A DNA stretch of 64,000 nt from Terrihalobacillus insolitus (GTDB lineage Bacteria > Bacillota > Bacilli > Bacillales > Amphibacillaceae). Numbering within the stretch: position 1 is the first letter of the stretch; every line of letters begins with the position of its first letter. The notes under the pieces are model-generated. The model worked only from the letters and a program-made list of their open reading frames with translations. It was not told where the DNA came from and did no database searches. Made by a program: the position numbers and the translations under genes. Shown in pieces: positions 30,909-40,140 of this stretch. The stretch lies in assembly GCF_028416575.1 (NCBI RefSeq), contig NZ_JAMQKB010000001.1:62001-126000 (forward strand), written 5' to 3'.

Positions 30909-32381
30909 TTAATGATTCGCTATTTTAACATTTTCTTTGTTGTAAACGGCTCTCTTTTTAATTAACGTTGAGCTATCTTCGTTTAGTCCAAGAACATGCA
31001 CTATTGTTCCATTTTCTTTATATTTCAACACAATTTTATCAATTGCTCCTACTGCTGAGTCATCCCATAAATGTGCATTTTTCAAATCAAGATCGATCAT
31101 GTCAATATCCTCTTTAAAGTCAAAGCAGTTCACAAAGTCGGTAACGGATGCGAAAAAGAGTTGGCCGTGAACATGGTATATTTTCTTTTTCCCACCTTCC
31201 ACCATTATGCTTTTAACATCGACTTTCGAGATCTTAGCTGCAAAGAAGATGGCACTTAATATTATTCCTGCAAATACCCCTTTTGATAAGTCGTGTGTCC
31301 ATACAACTGTTACTACAGTTACAATCATTACAACCGCATCTGACTTAGGCATTAAATGAATCGTTGTTAATGATGACCAATCAAATGTTCCAATCGACAC
31401 CATAATCATTACGCCAACAAGCGCAGCCATCGGAATCTGCACAAGTAGGTCATTAAAAACAAGTATAAGAATCATCAAAAAAACACCTGCTGTCAACGTA
31501 GACAGTCGACCATTACCACCTGACTTAACGTTGATTACCGATTGACCGATCATCGCGCAACCTGCCATTCCACCAAAAAAACCTGTTACAATGTTTGCTG
31601 CACCTTGTCCTTTTGCTTCCTTATTTTTGTTACTTTCGGTGTCTGTCATGTCATCAACAATCTGTGCCGTAAGAAAAGATTCAAGCAGGCCAACAATAGC
31701 AAGGGCTAAAGAAACCGGAAAAATAATCATTAGTGTTTCAAGTGTTAAAGGAATACTAGGAATTAGAAAAATAGGTAATGCCTGTGTTAACTCCCCCATA
31801 TCTCCAACAGTTCTTACTTCACTACCTGTGTAAATTGCTACGATCGTAATTACTATAATTGCCACCAATGGGGACGGGACTATTTTTGTTAATTTAGGTA
31901 AAAGATAAATAACTACTAAAGCTCCACCTACCATAGCGTACATTTGCCAAGACTCACCAACAAAATGCTCTAACTGCGCCATAAAAATTAAAATAGCAAG
32001 AGCATTGACAAATCCAATCATGACAGATCGAGGAACAAATTTCATGAATTTCGCAATTTTTAAATATCCCATCACAATTTGAATAATCCCTGTTAAAATA
32101 GTGGCTGCTAGTAAATACTGCAAACCATAATCAGCTACTAATGTAACCATTAACAACGCCATTGCACCAGTTGCTGCAGAGATCATTGCAGGTCGACCAC
32201 CAACAAAAGAAATGATGACAGCAATGCAAAAAGAGGCATACAGACCAACCATTGGGTCAACACCAGCAATAATGGAAAAAGCTATCGCCTCTGGAATAAG
32301 CGCAAGTGCAACAACCATCCCTGCCAAAACATCGCCTTTAACATTCCCAAACCAATTTTGTTTTATCGATTCAATATTCAA
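30909..32381 (-). CDS. SulP family anion transporter with STAS domain
   Basis: A 490-residue SulP/SLC26 protein: about 12 hydrophobic helices, the signature [19 protein letters not shown], and a C-terminal STAS domain from about residue 380 ([20 protein letters not shown]). Family members carry bicarbonate, sulfate or other anions; those of this length in marine bacteria include Na+-dependent bicarbonate carriers, but the substrate here is open. TTG 32381 with GAGAGGTG upstream is preferred to the ATG at 32411. A strongly folded leader precedes it. Confidence 0.9.
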   Translation of the reverse strand: MNIESIKQNWFGNVKGDVLAGMVVALALIPEAIAFSIIAGVDPMVGLYASFCIAVIISFVGGRPAMISAATGAMALLMVTLVADYGLQYLLAATILTGIIQIVMGYLKIAKFMKFVPRSVMIGFVNALAILIFMAQLEHFVGESWQMYAMVGGALVVIYLLPKLTKIVPSPLVAIIVITIVAIYTGSEVRTVGDMGELTQALPIFLIPSIPLTLETLMIIFPVSLALAIVGLLESFLTAQIVDDMTDTESNKNKEAKGQGAANIVTGFFGGMAGCAMIGQSVINVKSGGNGRLSTLTAGVFLMILILVFNDLLVQIPMAALVGVMIMVSIGTFDWSSLTTIHLMPKSDAVVMIVTVVTVVWTHDLSKGVFAGIILSAIFFAAKISKVDVKSIMVEGGKKKIYHVHGQLFFASVTDFVNCFDFKEDIDMIDLDLKNAHLWDDSAVGAIDKIVLKYKENGTIVHVLGLNEDSSTLIKKRAVYNKENVKIANH

Positions 32382-32394
32382 TTCTACACCTCTC

Positions 32395-32530
32395 TGTATT
32401 TTAACATTCAAAAGGGATAGTCAGGCCGTGGCGTCGGATTGCCTGAAACCTTTTGATTAAACATGAATCAGACTTTCATCTTTATGAAAGCCAATACCGT
32501 TTATAACAAAATGAAGTGTAACATGTCGTG
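32395..32530 (-). promoter_or_regulatory. Structured leader of the SulP gene, unidentified
   Basis: On the minus strand two elements stand out: GGCTTTCAT/ATGAAAGTC with AAAG loop (9 bp), then a long stem CAAAAGG/CCTTTTG enclosing CAGGC/GCCTG and the loop AATCCGACGCCACG. The structure ends near the ribosome site. It does not match any riboswitch class recognised by eye. The remaining 190 bases up to the divergent DUF2512 gene show nothing else. Confidence 0.4.
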
Positions 32531-32720
32531 ATTTAATTCCAAAATGCCATGTAAGCGTCTATCATCATTCTTTTTCTTTTATTTACTTGTCTTTTCTTAT
32601 GTTTTTGACCTCAGATTACTACTTTAAAAATAACACTCGCCTTTCCCTGTATTTGGAATAGTATTTTGTTTGATCCAGGAGAAACTAAAAATAGTTCATT
32701 CTAGAAAGGATGTCCTACAC

Positions 32721-33182
32721 ATGAATCATGCAAAAGCAATCGGAATTAAATTAATCGTAATCGGGGTAGTTTTATTTTCGATTTTAGGAATATTCTACAA
32801 TGCAACATTGGGCAATATTTTCATCATCACATTGCTCGTTACTGGAATTGCTTATGCAATTGGGGATTTATATATACTGCCTCGATACGGTAATGTGTTT
32901 GCCACCATAGCAGATTTTGGGTTAGCATTCGTTTCCATTTGGTTACTAAGCTCTATGTTCATTGAAGCCAATGGGCAGATCATAGCAGCATCATTGTTTG
33001 CTTCCGTTTTCATTGCGATTGGGGAAGCTGTTTTTCATATTTACATGAAAAATCAAGTGCTCCATAATGATGATAAACGCAATAACACTCATGTGATCAA
33101 TCGTAATTTCCAAACGGAAGCTGCAGAGGAGACTGCTGAAACAGACTATATCCGATTGCGTGGAGGTAAAGATAAATTATAG
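32721..33182 (+). CDS. DUF2512 (YndM-like) membrane protein
   Basis: A 153-residue protein with four hydrophobic helices in its first 110 residues and a hydrophilic acidic/basic tail. It matches the DUF2512/YndM family of Bacillaceae, whose function is unknown. ATG 32721 after AGAAAGGATG is chosen over the longer frame from 32670. It has its own terminator. Confidence 0.8.
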   Translation: MNHAKAIGIKLIVIGVVLFSILGIFYNATLGNIFIITLLVTGIAYAIGDLYILPRYGNVFATIADFGLAFVSIWLLSSMFIEANGQIIAASLFASVFIAIGEAVFHIYMKNQVLHNDDKRNNTHVINRNFQTEAAEETAETDYIRLRGGKDKL

Positions 33183-33200
33183 TGAGATGAGAACGAACTA

Positions 33201-33236
33201 AAGGGGTATTTCTCAATAAGGAAATACCCCTTTTTT
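33201..33236 (+). terminator. Terminator after the DUF2512 gene
   Basis: Arms AAGGGGTATTTC and GAAATACCCCTT followed by TTTT. Confidence 0.9.
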
Positions 33237-33260
33237 CATCCATTTTATTCGGTGTCTGCC

Positions 33261-34430
33261 TTAACTTCTTAACGCTTGATTTGCCAACATTTCAATTACC
33301 ATATCATCCATTGGCGGATTGTGCAGACCGGCTCTTACATCCCTGTAATATTGTTCAAATTGATATTGCTTAGAAAGGCCACGGCCACCAACGATACGCA
33401 TTGCTAAATCAACGACAAGGTTCGCGGCATTAGTGGCAGTTGTTTTTACAGCCGCTAGTTCTGCTCCCATTTCTGCTCTACTATCAGGGTCGGTGTCCCA
33501 CTTATGGGCAACAGCGTACATAAAGTGTCTTGCTTTTACTAATTCTAAATCTATTTCCCCAATCTTTTGTTTGATATGTGGAACTTCTGCTATTGGTGTG
33601 TTTAAACTATTTGGCTGGTAGTTTTTCGCAAAATGAATCGCGTCATTACGAGCGGCAATTGCAATGCCTAAATAACAAGCTGGTATGTGTAGCAGCCATC
33701 CTTTTGGTGAAGGCTTTTTATTTGTCTTTGTTTCAACCAACATTTCCAGCGGAAGTCTCACGTTCGTTAGGATTAAATCGTCACTTCCCGTTCCCCTCAT
33801 TCCTAACGTATCCCATGTATGGTCAATTTGGATACCTGGCATATCCTTATAAATAAGAAACCAGCCAACGGTATCTTGTTCTTCGACATAGGCGGATACA
33901 AGAAAATAATCAAGAACACTAGCCATAGTAGTAAATGATTTGTGACCATTGACCACATAGTGATCTCCATCCCGTACCGCACGTGTTTCTGGGATACCAC
34001 CACGAGCAGGACTTCCTGTAGCCGGCTCTGTTGCGGCACGATTTACTATTGATTTGTTCTTTCCAATTTCTGTAGCAAATTTACGGAAGGTATCCTCTTC
34101 CCACAAGTGATCCTCATGCAGCTCTTTTACTACTCCTAAATGCCAACCGATCGATAATGCTGTTGATCCATCTCCCTGTGCAAGTTTTTCTTGAACGAGC
34201 AGAAACTCATATAATGAAATGTTTTCCCCACCATAAGATTCAGGTAAAGTAAGTGTGACATAGTTCTCTTCCTGTAAATCACGGAGATTTTCAAGTGAAA
34301 AAAGTCCAGTTTTGTCTGTTTGTTTCACTCGTTGTTTTACGCGAGAAGCAAGTTTTCCTGCTTTTTCTACTAACGACTTTTGCCGATCATTTTTTATAAA
34401 CATCAAATCAAAATCCGACATCATTATCAC
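33261..34430 (-). CDS. Acyl-CoA dehydrogenase-like flavoprotein (YdbM-like)
   Basis: The 389-residue protein has the acyl-CoA dehydrogenase fold: N-terminal helical domain with ESYGGENISLYEF, a middle beta-domain (AATEPATGSPARGG, GHKSFTTMA, LGMRGTGSDDL) and a C-terminal helical domain (IVGGRGLSKQYQFEQYYRDVRAG). The usual catalytic glutamate (YEGT motif) is absent; that place reads GLHNPPMDD. This is as in DszC-like monooxygenases and other divergent branches, so the reaction may not be dehydrogenation. It stands alone, flanked by terminators. Confidence 0.82.
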   Translation of the reverse strand: MIMMSDFDLMFIKNDRQKSLVEKAGKLASRVKQRVKQTDKTGLFSLENLRDLQEENYVTLTLPESYGGENISLYEFLLVQEKLAQGDGSTALSIGWHLGVVKELHEDHLWEEDTFRKFATEIGKNKSIVNRAATEPATGSPARGGIPETRAVRDGDHYVVNGHKSFTTMASVLDYFLVSAYVEEQDTVGWFLIYKDMPGIQIDHTWDTLGMRGTGSDDLILTNVRLPLEMLVETKTNKKPSPKGWLLHIPACYLGIAIAARNDAIHFAKNYQPNSLNTPIAEVPHIKQKIGEIDLELVKARHFMYAVAHKWDTDPDSRAEMGAELAAVKTTATNAANLVVDLAMRIVGGRGLSKQYQFEQYYRDVRAGLHNPPMDDMVIEMLANQALRS

Positions 34431-34632
34431 CTCTATTGAATAATCTACATTTCCATCACACTATGTATTGTTAAGTAAACAAGTATAGACTTCAATGGAT
34501 AACCTAACTAAATAATACATAATACAGGGAATAAATGCCAACTTCCAATACGAACTCTAATTGCTTTTGGTATTATGATTTTAAAAAGTCTCTTCCAGCT
34601 TAATTTATACAAAAGATAGTCCATACACACAA

Positions 34633-34663
34633 AAGGTAGTTAGCTCTTTTGGCTAACTACCTT
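34633..34663. terminator. Terminator between ctaG and the acyl-CoA dehydrogenase-like gene
   Basis: Arms AAGGTAGTTAGC and GCTAACTACCTT around a 7-base loop; on the minus strand TTTT follows, fitting the end of ctaG. Confidence 0.85.
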
Positions 34664-34679
34664 ACAATCGTTCTTATAC

Positions 34680-35606
34680 TTATTCGATCACGCTTGCTGG
34701 TCGTGGATCAATTTTTGAATCTTTCGCCCTTTCTCCTTTTGCCCATTTATAGAATATGTAGCCAATAACACTTCCATATGCAAATTCTTGAACGATCTTC
34801 ATAATAATGCCGCCTAACTGCTGATCATCCAGTGGTGACTGCCACGAGAACAAGATCGGTGCTTGAAACATGGATGAGTATAAGACATCTTGTGAAAAAA
34901 TAATTAATGCGCACGCTGGTGTAATTAACATTCCATTCAGAAACATGTACCCGATTTTTTTTAAAGGCGATAAATTACTTATCACACCCTCTGGTGCCAA
35001 AACTTGTATCCACATCAAAAATGCAGAAGAAGTGATAACAACATGAGTCAACTGCAATAAGGCTAGATTATGCGAAATGTTTTCATAAAATGTAGGGATA
35101 TGATAAAAAGACCAAAGTGAATTAAACAACAATAGGCCGATCAATGGTGATTTCAACAAACGCAAAACTGGTTTTGACAGTTTTTTGTCAACAAAATGGT
35201 AAAACACCTCTGGTAAGCCCACAAGTATAAGAGGAGGCATAACAACATACATAAGTGACTGTTGAAGCATATGGGCGCTAAATATAGAATTATTTGCCAA
35301 AATGGAAATAGGACCCGCTAATGCAATATAAGTGGTGAATAGTCCAAAGAAAAACGATACTTTTTTTAAGAAAGAAATTTTTAAATTGGTACGCCTTTTT
35401 ATAACAAAAAGATAAGCAATATAAATCACCAGTAAAGATAAAAGCACAACTGGGTTAATTATTTCGATCCAACTATATTGCTGGAACAAATTGTCCCCAT
35501 CCTCCAGAATTTTCTCGGGTTTATGTGCAAAAGTTTGAGTTGGTGACAGAAAAAAAATAAAAAAAAGTGCCATTCCGATAACTTTTAGTTGATGTATATT
35601 TTTCAT
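34680..35606 (-). CDS. ctaG: Cytochrome c oxidase assembly protein CtaG (caa3 type)
   Basis: A 308-residue membrane protein with an N-terminal signal/first helix ending TQTFAHKPEK, then about seven helices. Conserved histidines lie in SAHMLQQSLMYVVMPP, FYHIPTFYE and LLQLTHVVITSSAFLMW. This is the Bacillus-type CtaG (caa3_CtaG family), which helps insert copper into the caa3 oxidase. The oxidase genes are not in this window. ATG 35606 with GAGGGATG upstream is preferred to the frame opening at 35648. Confidence 0.88.
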   Translation of the reverse strand: MKNIHQLKVIGMALFFIFFLSPTQTFAHKPEKILEDGDNLFQQYSWIEIINPVVLLSLLVIYIAYLFVIKRRTNLKISFLKKVSFFFGLFTTYIALAGPISILANNSIFSAHMLQQSLMYVVMPPLILVGLPEVFYHFVDKKLSKPVLRLLKSPLIGLLLFNSLWSFYHIPTFYENISHNLALLQLTHVVITSSAFLMWIQVLAPEGVISNLSPLKKIGYMFLNGMLITPACALIIFSQDVLYSSMFQAPILFSWQSPLDDQQLGGIIMKIVQEFAYGSVIGYIFYKWAKGERAKDSKIDPRPASVIE

Positions 35607-35802
35607 ACACGCATCCCTCAAATATAGTAGTATAATATCCTCTATCATGATACCAAAGATCTTGTATCTATGTATATCATATTATCTGGAAAGTATGGAG
35701 AATTTGTGACGTTTCTCTATTATCTTTCAGCTAATTAGAAATAGTATACAATACTCGTTATAATGATAATAATCAAATCGCACATACGTTGGGGGGATAA
35801 AT

Positions 35803-37545
35803 TTGAGACCTTATCTTAAGTTTGATTATAATGACGAAGAATCAGAGAAAAAGCCTGTGATTTTTTCCGATCCGATTAACGTTTTGGAGACAAAGGACAT
35901 ATCAGTTGTCCCCTTCATTTTTGACCAAGTGGAAAAAGCACTAAATGAGGGGTATTACATCGCAGGCTATGTATCCTACGAGGCTGCGCCAGTATTTGAT
36001 CCAGCTTATCGTGTTCACTCAAATCCAGTGATGCCACTAGTTTGGTTCGGAATTTTTGAAGCACCATCCGAAACAAACGGTCAAAACAGGCCAGTTGGCA
36101 CCTATCATATATCGGATTGGAGCCTAGATACAAGCTATCAAGACTACCAAAAAGGAATCGCTCAAATTAAAAAAGCTATTGAAACAGGGGAATCGTATCA
36201 AGCAAACTACACTGTTCGATTAAATGCTTCCTTTACTGGCGATGGGAAAGCATTTTATGAGCAATTAAAAATGAATCAGCAAGCAGACTATTGTGCCTTC
36301 TTGGATCTTGGCAAGTATCAGATCCTTTCCGCTTCACCAGAACTATTTTTTCGTGTGAACGAACAGAAAATAATGACCAAGCCAATGAAGGGAACAGCAC
36401 GACGTGGACGTTCCGCACAAGAAGACCGTTCTTATAAAGAAGGACTTAAAAACTCTGAAAAAGAACAGGCAGAAAATGTGATGATTGTTGATCTACTACG
36501 AAACGACCTTGGCAGAATTGCGAAGACAGGAACGATACATGTCCCAAGGTTGTTTGAAGTCGAGACCTACCCAACTGTACATCAAATGACCTCCACTATT
36601 GAGGCAGAATTAAAAGATTGCACAACTGTCTTTGAATGGTTTCATTCCTTATTTCCTTGTGGTTCTATAACTGGTGCGCCTAAGATTCGTACGATGGAAA
36701 AAATAGCCGAACTCGAACAATCCCCAAGAGGGGTTTACTGTGGAGCAATTGGATATATCCCCCCTAACCGGAAAGCTACTTTTAGTGTGCCCATTCGAAC
36801 GGTTATCGTTGATACCGAAAAAGAAATGGCTACATACGGAACAGGTGGTGGGGTCACTTGGGATTCAACGGCAAAAGGCGAGTATGAAGAACTCTTAACA
36901 AAGGCGAAGCTGCTAACCGAAAAAAGGTCAGATTTTGCATTACTCGAAACATTAAAATTTGAAAATAAACAGTATGCATTAGAATCGTACCATCTGAACC
37001 GCCTCAAAGAATCGGCTGACTATTTCACCATTCCGATTGACCTACAAGAAACAAAAAAAAGACTCACACACTTTGCTAAGAAAAATCCAATTGGAGCCTA
37101 CAAAGTTCGATTACTATTAGATCGATCAGGTAATACCACTGTGGAAAAAGTACCGATTTCGCCGATTGTCGAACCAGTAACTTGTTATTTAGCGAGCGAG
37201 GCAATTGATGAGCAGGATCCTTTTTTGTATCATAAAACAACCCATCGTTTGATCTATGAAAAGCACCAGAACACCGCACCAACAAACGCCTTTTCAGTTC
37301 TACTTTGGAATCAACAAAACCAACTTACCGAATTCACAACAGGAAACCTTGTGGTGCAAATAGATGGTAGGCTGTATACGCCTCCCGTTTCGTGTGGTTT
37401 ATTGGCAGGTACGTATCGACAAGCATTACTTGACGAAGGGACTATAGAAGAAAGAATCGTTAATAAAGATAAACTGGAATCGTGCGAGGCGATCTGGTTT
37501 ATTAATGGTGTGAGAGGCTGGCTGCGAGTACATATGATTTATTAA
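35803..37545 (+). CDS. pabB: Aminodeoxychorismate synthase component I fused to aminodeoxychorismate lyase
   Basis: The 580-residue protein joins two folate-pathway enzymes. Residues about 110-370 form the chorismate-binding domain (GESYQANYTVRL, MKGTARRG, ENVMIVDLLRNDLGRI, CGSITGAPKIRTMEKIAELE). Residues about 385-575 form a PLP class IV domain (LLETLKFEN, LYHKTTHR with the likely PLP lysine, TEFTTGNLVV, LLAGTYRQ). Together they would make p-aminobenzoate from aminochorismate, given a glutaminase (PabA), which is not in the window. The start is TTG 35803 behind GGGGGGAT. It is divergent from ctaG and ends at a terminator. Confidence 0.9.
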   Translation: MRPYLKFDYNDEESEKKPVIFSDPINVLETKDISVVPFIFDQVEKALNEGYYIAGYVSYEAAPVFDPAYRVHSNPVMPLVWFGIFEAPSETNGQNRPVGTYHISDWSLDTSYQDYQKGIAQIKKAIETGESYQANYTVRLNASFTGDGKAFYEQLKMNQQADYCAFLDLGKYQILSASPELFFRVNEQKIMTKPMKGTARRGRSAQEDRSYKEGLKNSEKEQAENVMIVDLLRNDLGRIAKTGTIHVPRLFEVETYPTVHQMTSTIEAELKDCTTVFEWFHSLFPCGSITGAPKIRTMEKIAELEQSPRGVYCGAIGYIPPNRKATFSVPIRTVIVDTEKEMATYGTGGGVTWDSTAKGEYEELLTKAKLLTEKRSDFALLETLKFENKQYALESYHLNRLKESADYFTIPIDLQETKKRLTHFAKKNPIGAYKVRLLLDRSGNTTVEKVPISPIVEPVTCYLASEAIDEQDPFLYHKTTHRLIYEKHQNTAPTNAFSVLLWNQQNQLTEFTTGNLVVQIDGRLYTPPVSCGLLAGTYRQALLDEGTIEERIVNKDKLESCEAIWFINGVRGWLRVHMIY

Positions 37546-37560
37546 GCAGCAACTTGCTGA

Positions 37561-37591
37561 AAAGGGCGAATTAGTATCTAATTCGCCCTTT
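37561..37591. terminator. Bidirectional terminator between pabB and the SASP gene
   Basis: Arms AAAGGGCGAATTA and TAATTCGCCCTTT around a short loop between two convergent genes. Confidence 0.9.
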
Positions 37592-37598
37592 TCAGCAC

Positions 37599-37853
37599 TT
37601 ATTTTTCTTGATTTATCTGTTGCTGTCCCATTTTGACTAGCTCACGAACCATGTTACCACCAATATTACCGCCTATTTTCCCTGCATCCTTCGCTTTCAT
37701 TTCACCGTTATATCCTTTATCAAGGGGGATGCCTTGTTCTTTTGCCACTTCAAATTTAGCATTATTCGGATTTTTTTCATTGGTCACTTTTGCTTTTAAT
37801 TGATCCAGCCCTTCTCTTGCTTCAGGGACAAGGATTTTGTTTTTGTTCACCAT
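37599..37853 (-). CDS. Alpha/beta-type small acid-soluble spore protein
   Basis: An 84-residue SASP. The two conserved DNA-binding blocks are clear: EAREGLDQLKAKVT and KIGGNIGGNMVRELVKMG; the segment AKFEVAKEQGIPL holds the probable germination protease (GPR) cleavage region. SASPs coat and protect spore DNA and are degraded at germination. Expression is expected under sigma-G, but no promoter could be assigned with confidence. The C-terminus is Gln-rich (GQQQINQEK). AAGGAGG precedes ATG. Confidence 0.93.
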   Translation of the reverse strand: MVNKNKILVPEAREGLDQLKAKVTNEKNPNNAKFEVAKEQGIPLDKGYNGEMKAKDAGKIGGNIGGNMVRELVKMGQQQINQEK

Positions 37854-37937
37854 TTATCAAACAACCTCCTTACATTATTACTTTTCCCTCAACCTAATGT
37901 TTTGTATGCAAGCTTAAAATATGTTAAAAAGACTCCA

Positions 37938-38896
37938 AGTCCGCGAAACTCATTAAAACCATGGATTTTGGCCAAATAAGGGCCTCTCAGTCCGCTAAAA
38001 TTTCTATGCGGACTGAGAGGAAGCTATTTTCGGAAAAAGACTGGTTTTCAACGGTTTAGCGGACTCACAGGACCCTATTTGCTTTAAAAGGGCTATTTAC
38101 GGATGGATTTTGGGCAATTAACGTCCTCTCAGTCCGCTAAACTCATCAAAACCATGGATTTTGGCCGAATAAGGGCCTCTCAGTCCGCTAAAATTTCTAT
38201 GCGGACTGAGAGGACGCTATTTTCGGAAAAAGGCTGGTTTTCAACGGTTTAGCGGACTCACAGGACCCTATTTGCTTTAAAAGGGCTATTTACGGATGGA
38301 TTTTTGGCAATTAACGTCCTCTCAGTCCGCTAAACTCATCAAAACCATGGATTTTGGCCGAATAAGGGCCTCTCAGTCCGCTAAGATTTCTATGCGGACT
38401 GAGAGGCCGCTATTTTCGGAAAAAGGCTGGTTTTCAACGGTTTAGCGGACTCACAGGACCTTATTTGCTCTAAAAGGGTTATTTTTGGATGGCTTTTTGG
38501 CAATTAACGGCCTCTCAGTCCGCGAAACTCATTAAAACCATGGATTTTGGCCAAATAAGGGCCTCTCAGTCCGCTAAAAATTCTATGCGGACTGAGAGGA
38601 CGCTATTTTCGGAAAAAGACTGGTTTTCCACAGTTTAGCGGACTCACAGGACGCTATTTGCTCTAAAAGGGTTATTTTTGGATGGCTTTTTGGCAATTAA
38701 CGGCCTCTCAGTCCGCGAAACTCATTAAAACCATGGATTTTGGCCAAATAAGGGCCTCTCAGTCCGCTAAGATTTCTATGCGGACTGAGAGGACGCTATT
38801 TTCGGAAAAAGACTGGTTTTCCACAGTTTAGCGGACTCACAGGACGCTATTTGCTCTAAAAGGGTTATTTTTGGATGGATTTTTGGCAATTAACGG
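37938..38896. repeat. Tandem array: five 193-bp palindrome-rich units
   Basis: Units start at 37938, 38131, 38324, 38517 and 38710, exactly 193 bp apart. Each holds four copies of a CCTcTcAGTCCGC-like motif: two direct, two inverted. They form an inner hairpin (CTCTCAGTCCGC/GCGGACTGAGAG) nested in an outer stem (AGTCCGCtAAAC/GTTTAGCGGACT plus AAAACC/GGTTTT). Units 2 and 3 share variants, as do 1, 4 and 5. There is no open frame. The array fills most of the 1.1 kb gap between the SASP gene and cvfC. Confidence 0.97.
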
Positions 38897-38993
38897 AAGT
38901 AATTCCTATACTGTAAAAAATAATGCTCTCTCTTGGAAAATTAATTGTGAATTTGATAAAGTACACATAAGAACGAAACAAGGAGGACACTAA

Positions 38994-40139
38994 ATGAAAC
39001 TCTTGTCCATTGAACCAACGCCAAGCCCTAATTCGATGAAATTGAACTTAAATAAATCATTACCCGATGGCCAGAATCATAACTATAAACAAGGTGACCA
39101 GCTCGATACCGCCCCAGATTTTATACAAAGATTATTTGAAATTGATGGAGTAAAAGGCATCTACCATGTGGCAGACTTTATCGCATTGGAAAGAAACGCC
39201 AGAATTGCTTGGGAAACAATATTACCTCAAGCAAGACGTGTTTTTGGGGAAGATGAAATTTTGACAGATCCATCTACTTCAGCCACGCCAACCGACCACT
39301 TTGGAGAAGTAAAAGTTTTTATCCAAATGTTCCGAGATATTCCGATGCAAGTAAAATTAGAAGACGGTGCGGCAGAACAACGATTTGGTTTACCCGAAAT
39401 GTTTATGGATGCTGCCTTAAAAGCATCTGAAGCATCTCCGAATTTCGTGATGGAGCGAAAATGGGTGGAGCAAAAACCGCGTTATGGTTCCGTTGAAGAT
39501 ATTGGGAAAGATGTAGTGGAAGAGATTGGTGCGAGCTATGATGAGAAGCGTCTAGATCAACTGGTAAACCTTGCACTAGAAGACAAATCTGAGAAAGAGA
39601 AACCTTCTCCAAGGGGTGGACAACTTACTTTAGAACTTGACAACCCCGACTGGAAAAAACGATATGCTGGATTAGACCAGATGGGAGAACCTACCTTTGA
39701 AGACCTTCCCATATTACAAAAGGCACTTGATGATGAAAAGGCATCCATTAGACGTCTAGCCACAGCATATCTTGGCATGATAGAGGAGCCAGAAGTACTT
39801 CCTCTTCTATATAAAGCACTAAAGGACAAAGCAGTAAACGTGCGAAGAACCGCTGGAGATTGCCTTTCAGATTTAGGATTTAAACAAGCAATACCAGAAA
39901 TGACTTATTCCCTTTCCGATCCAAATAAACTAGTCCGATGGCGGGCTGCGATGTTTTTATATGAGATTGGTGATGAAACTGCTCTACCAGCGTTACACAA
40001 AGCTGCAGACGATCCTGAATTTGAAGTTCAAATGCAAGTAAAAATGGCGATTGAAAGAATTGAAGGTGGCGAAGCAGCAAAAGGATCCGTTTGGCACCAA
40101 ATGACACAAGCTACACAGCAAAAAAAGGAGGAAAATTAA
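38994..40139 (+). CDS. Conserved virulence factor C-like protein: Nfu N-terminal domain plus HEAT repeats
   Basis: The 381-residue cytoplasmic protein starts with a scaffold-type Nfu/NifU N-terminal domain (SIEPTPSPNSMKLNLNK, FIQRLFEIDGVKGIYHVADF, residues 1-85), then a middle region, then HEAT-like repeats from about residue 215 (RRLATAYLGMIEEPEVLPLL, RRTAGDCLSDLGFKQAIPEM, RWRAAMFLYEIGDETALPAL). This is the architecture of CvfC of staphylococci and its Bacillus homologues. The molecular function is unknown; the Nfu-like domain hints at iron-sulfur or redox metabolism. It lies one base from the bacilliredoxin gene, so the two are co-expressed. Confidence 0.87.
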   Translation: MKLLSIEPTPSPNSMKLNLNKSLPDGQNHNYKQGDQLDTAPDFIQRLFEIDGVKGIYHVADFIALERNARIAWETILPQARRVFGEDEILTDPSTSATPTDHFGEVKVFIQMFRDIPMQVKLEDGAAEQRFGLPEMFMDAALKASEASPNFVMERKWVEQKPRYGSVEDIGKDVVEEIGASYDEKRLDQLVNLALEDKSEKEKPSPRGGQLTLELDNPDWKKRYAGLDQMGEPTFEDLPILQKALDDEKASIRRLATAYLGMIEEPEVLPLLYKALKDKAVNVRRTAGDCLSDLGFKQAIPEMTYSLSDPNKLVRWRAAMFLYEIGDETALPALHKAADDPEFEVQMQVKMAIERIEGGEAAKGSVWHQMTQATQQKKEEN

Positions 40140-40140
40140 T

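Noticed and set aside
35755-35790. Fur box upstream of pabB (GATAATAATC-like sequence)
   Set aside because: Only partial similarity to the 19-bp inverted repeat in a very AT-rich stretch, and no iron-related gene follows.
37938-38896. CRISPR array
   Set aside because: The unit is 193 bp with no variable spacers, the repeats are nested palindromes, and no cas gene is near.
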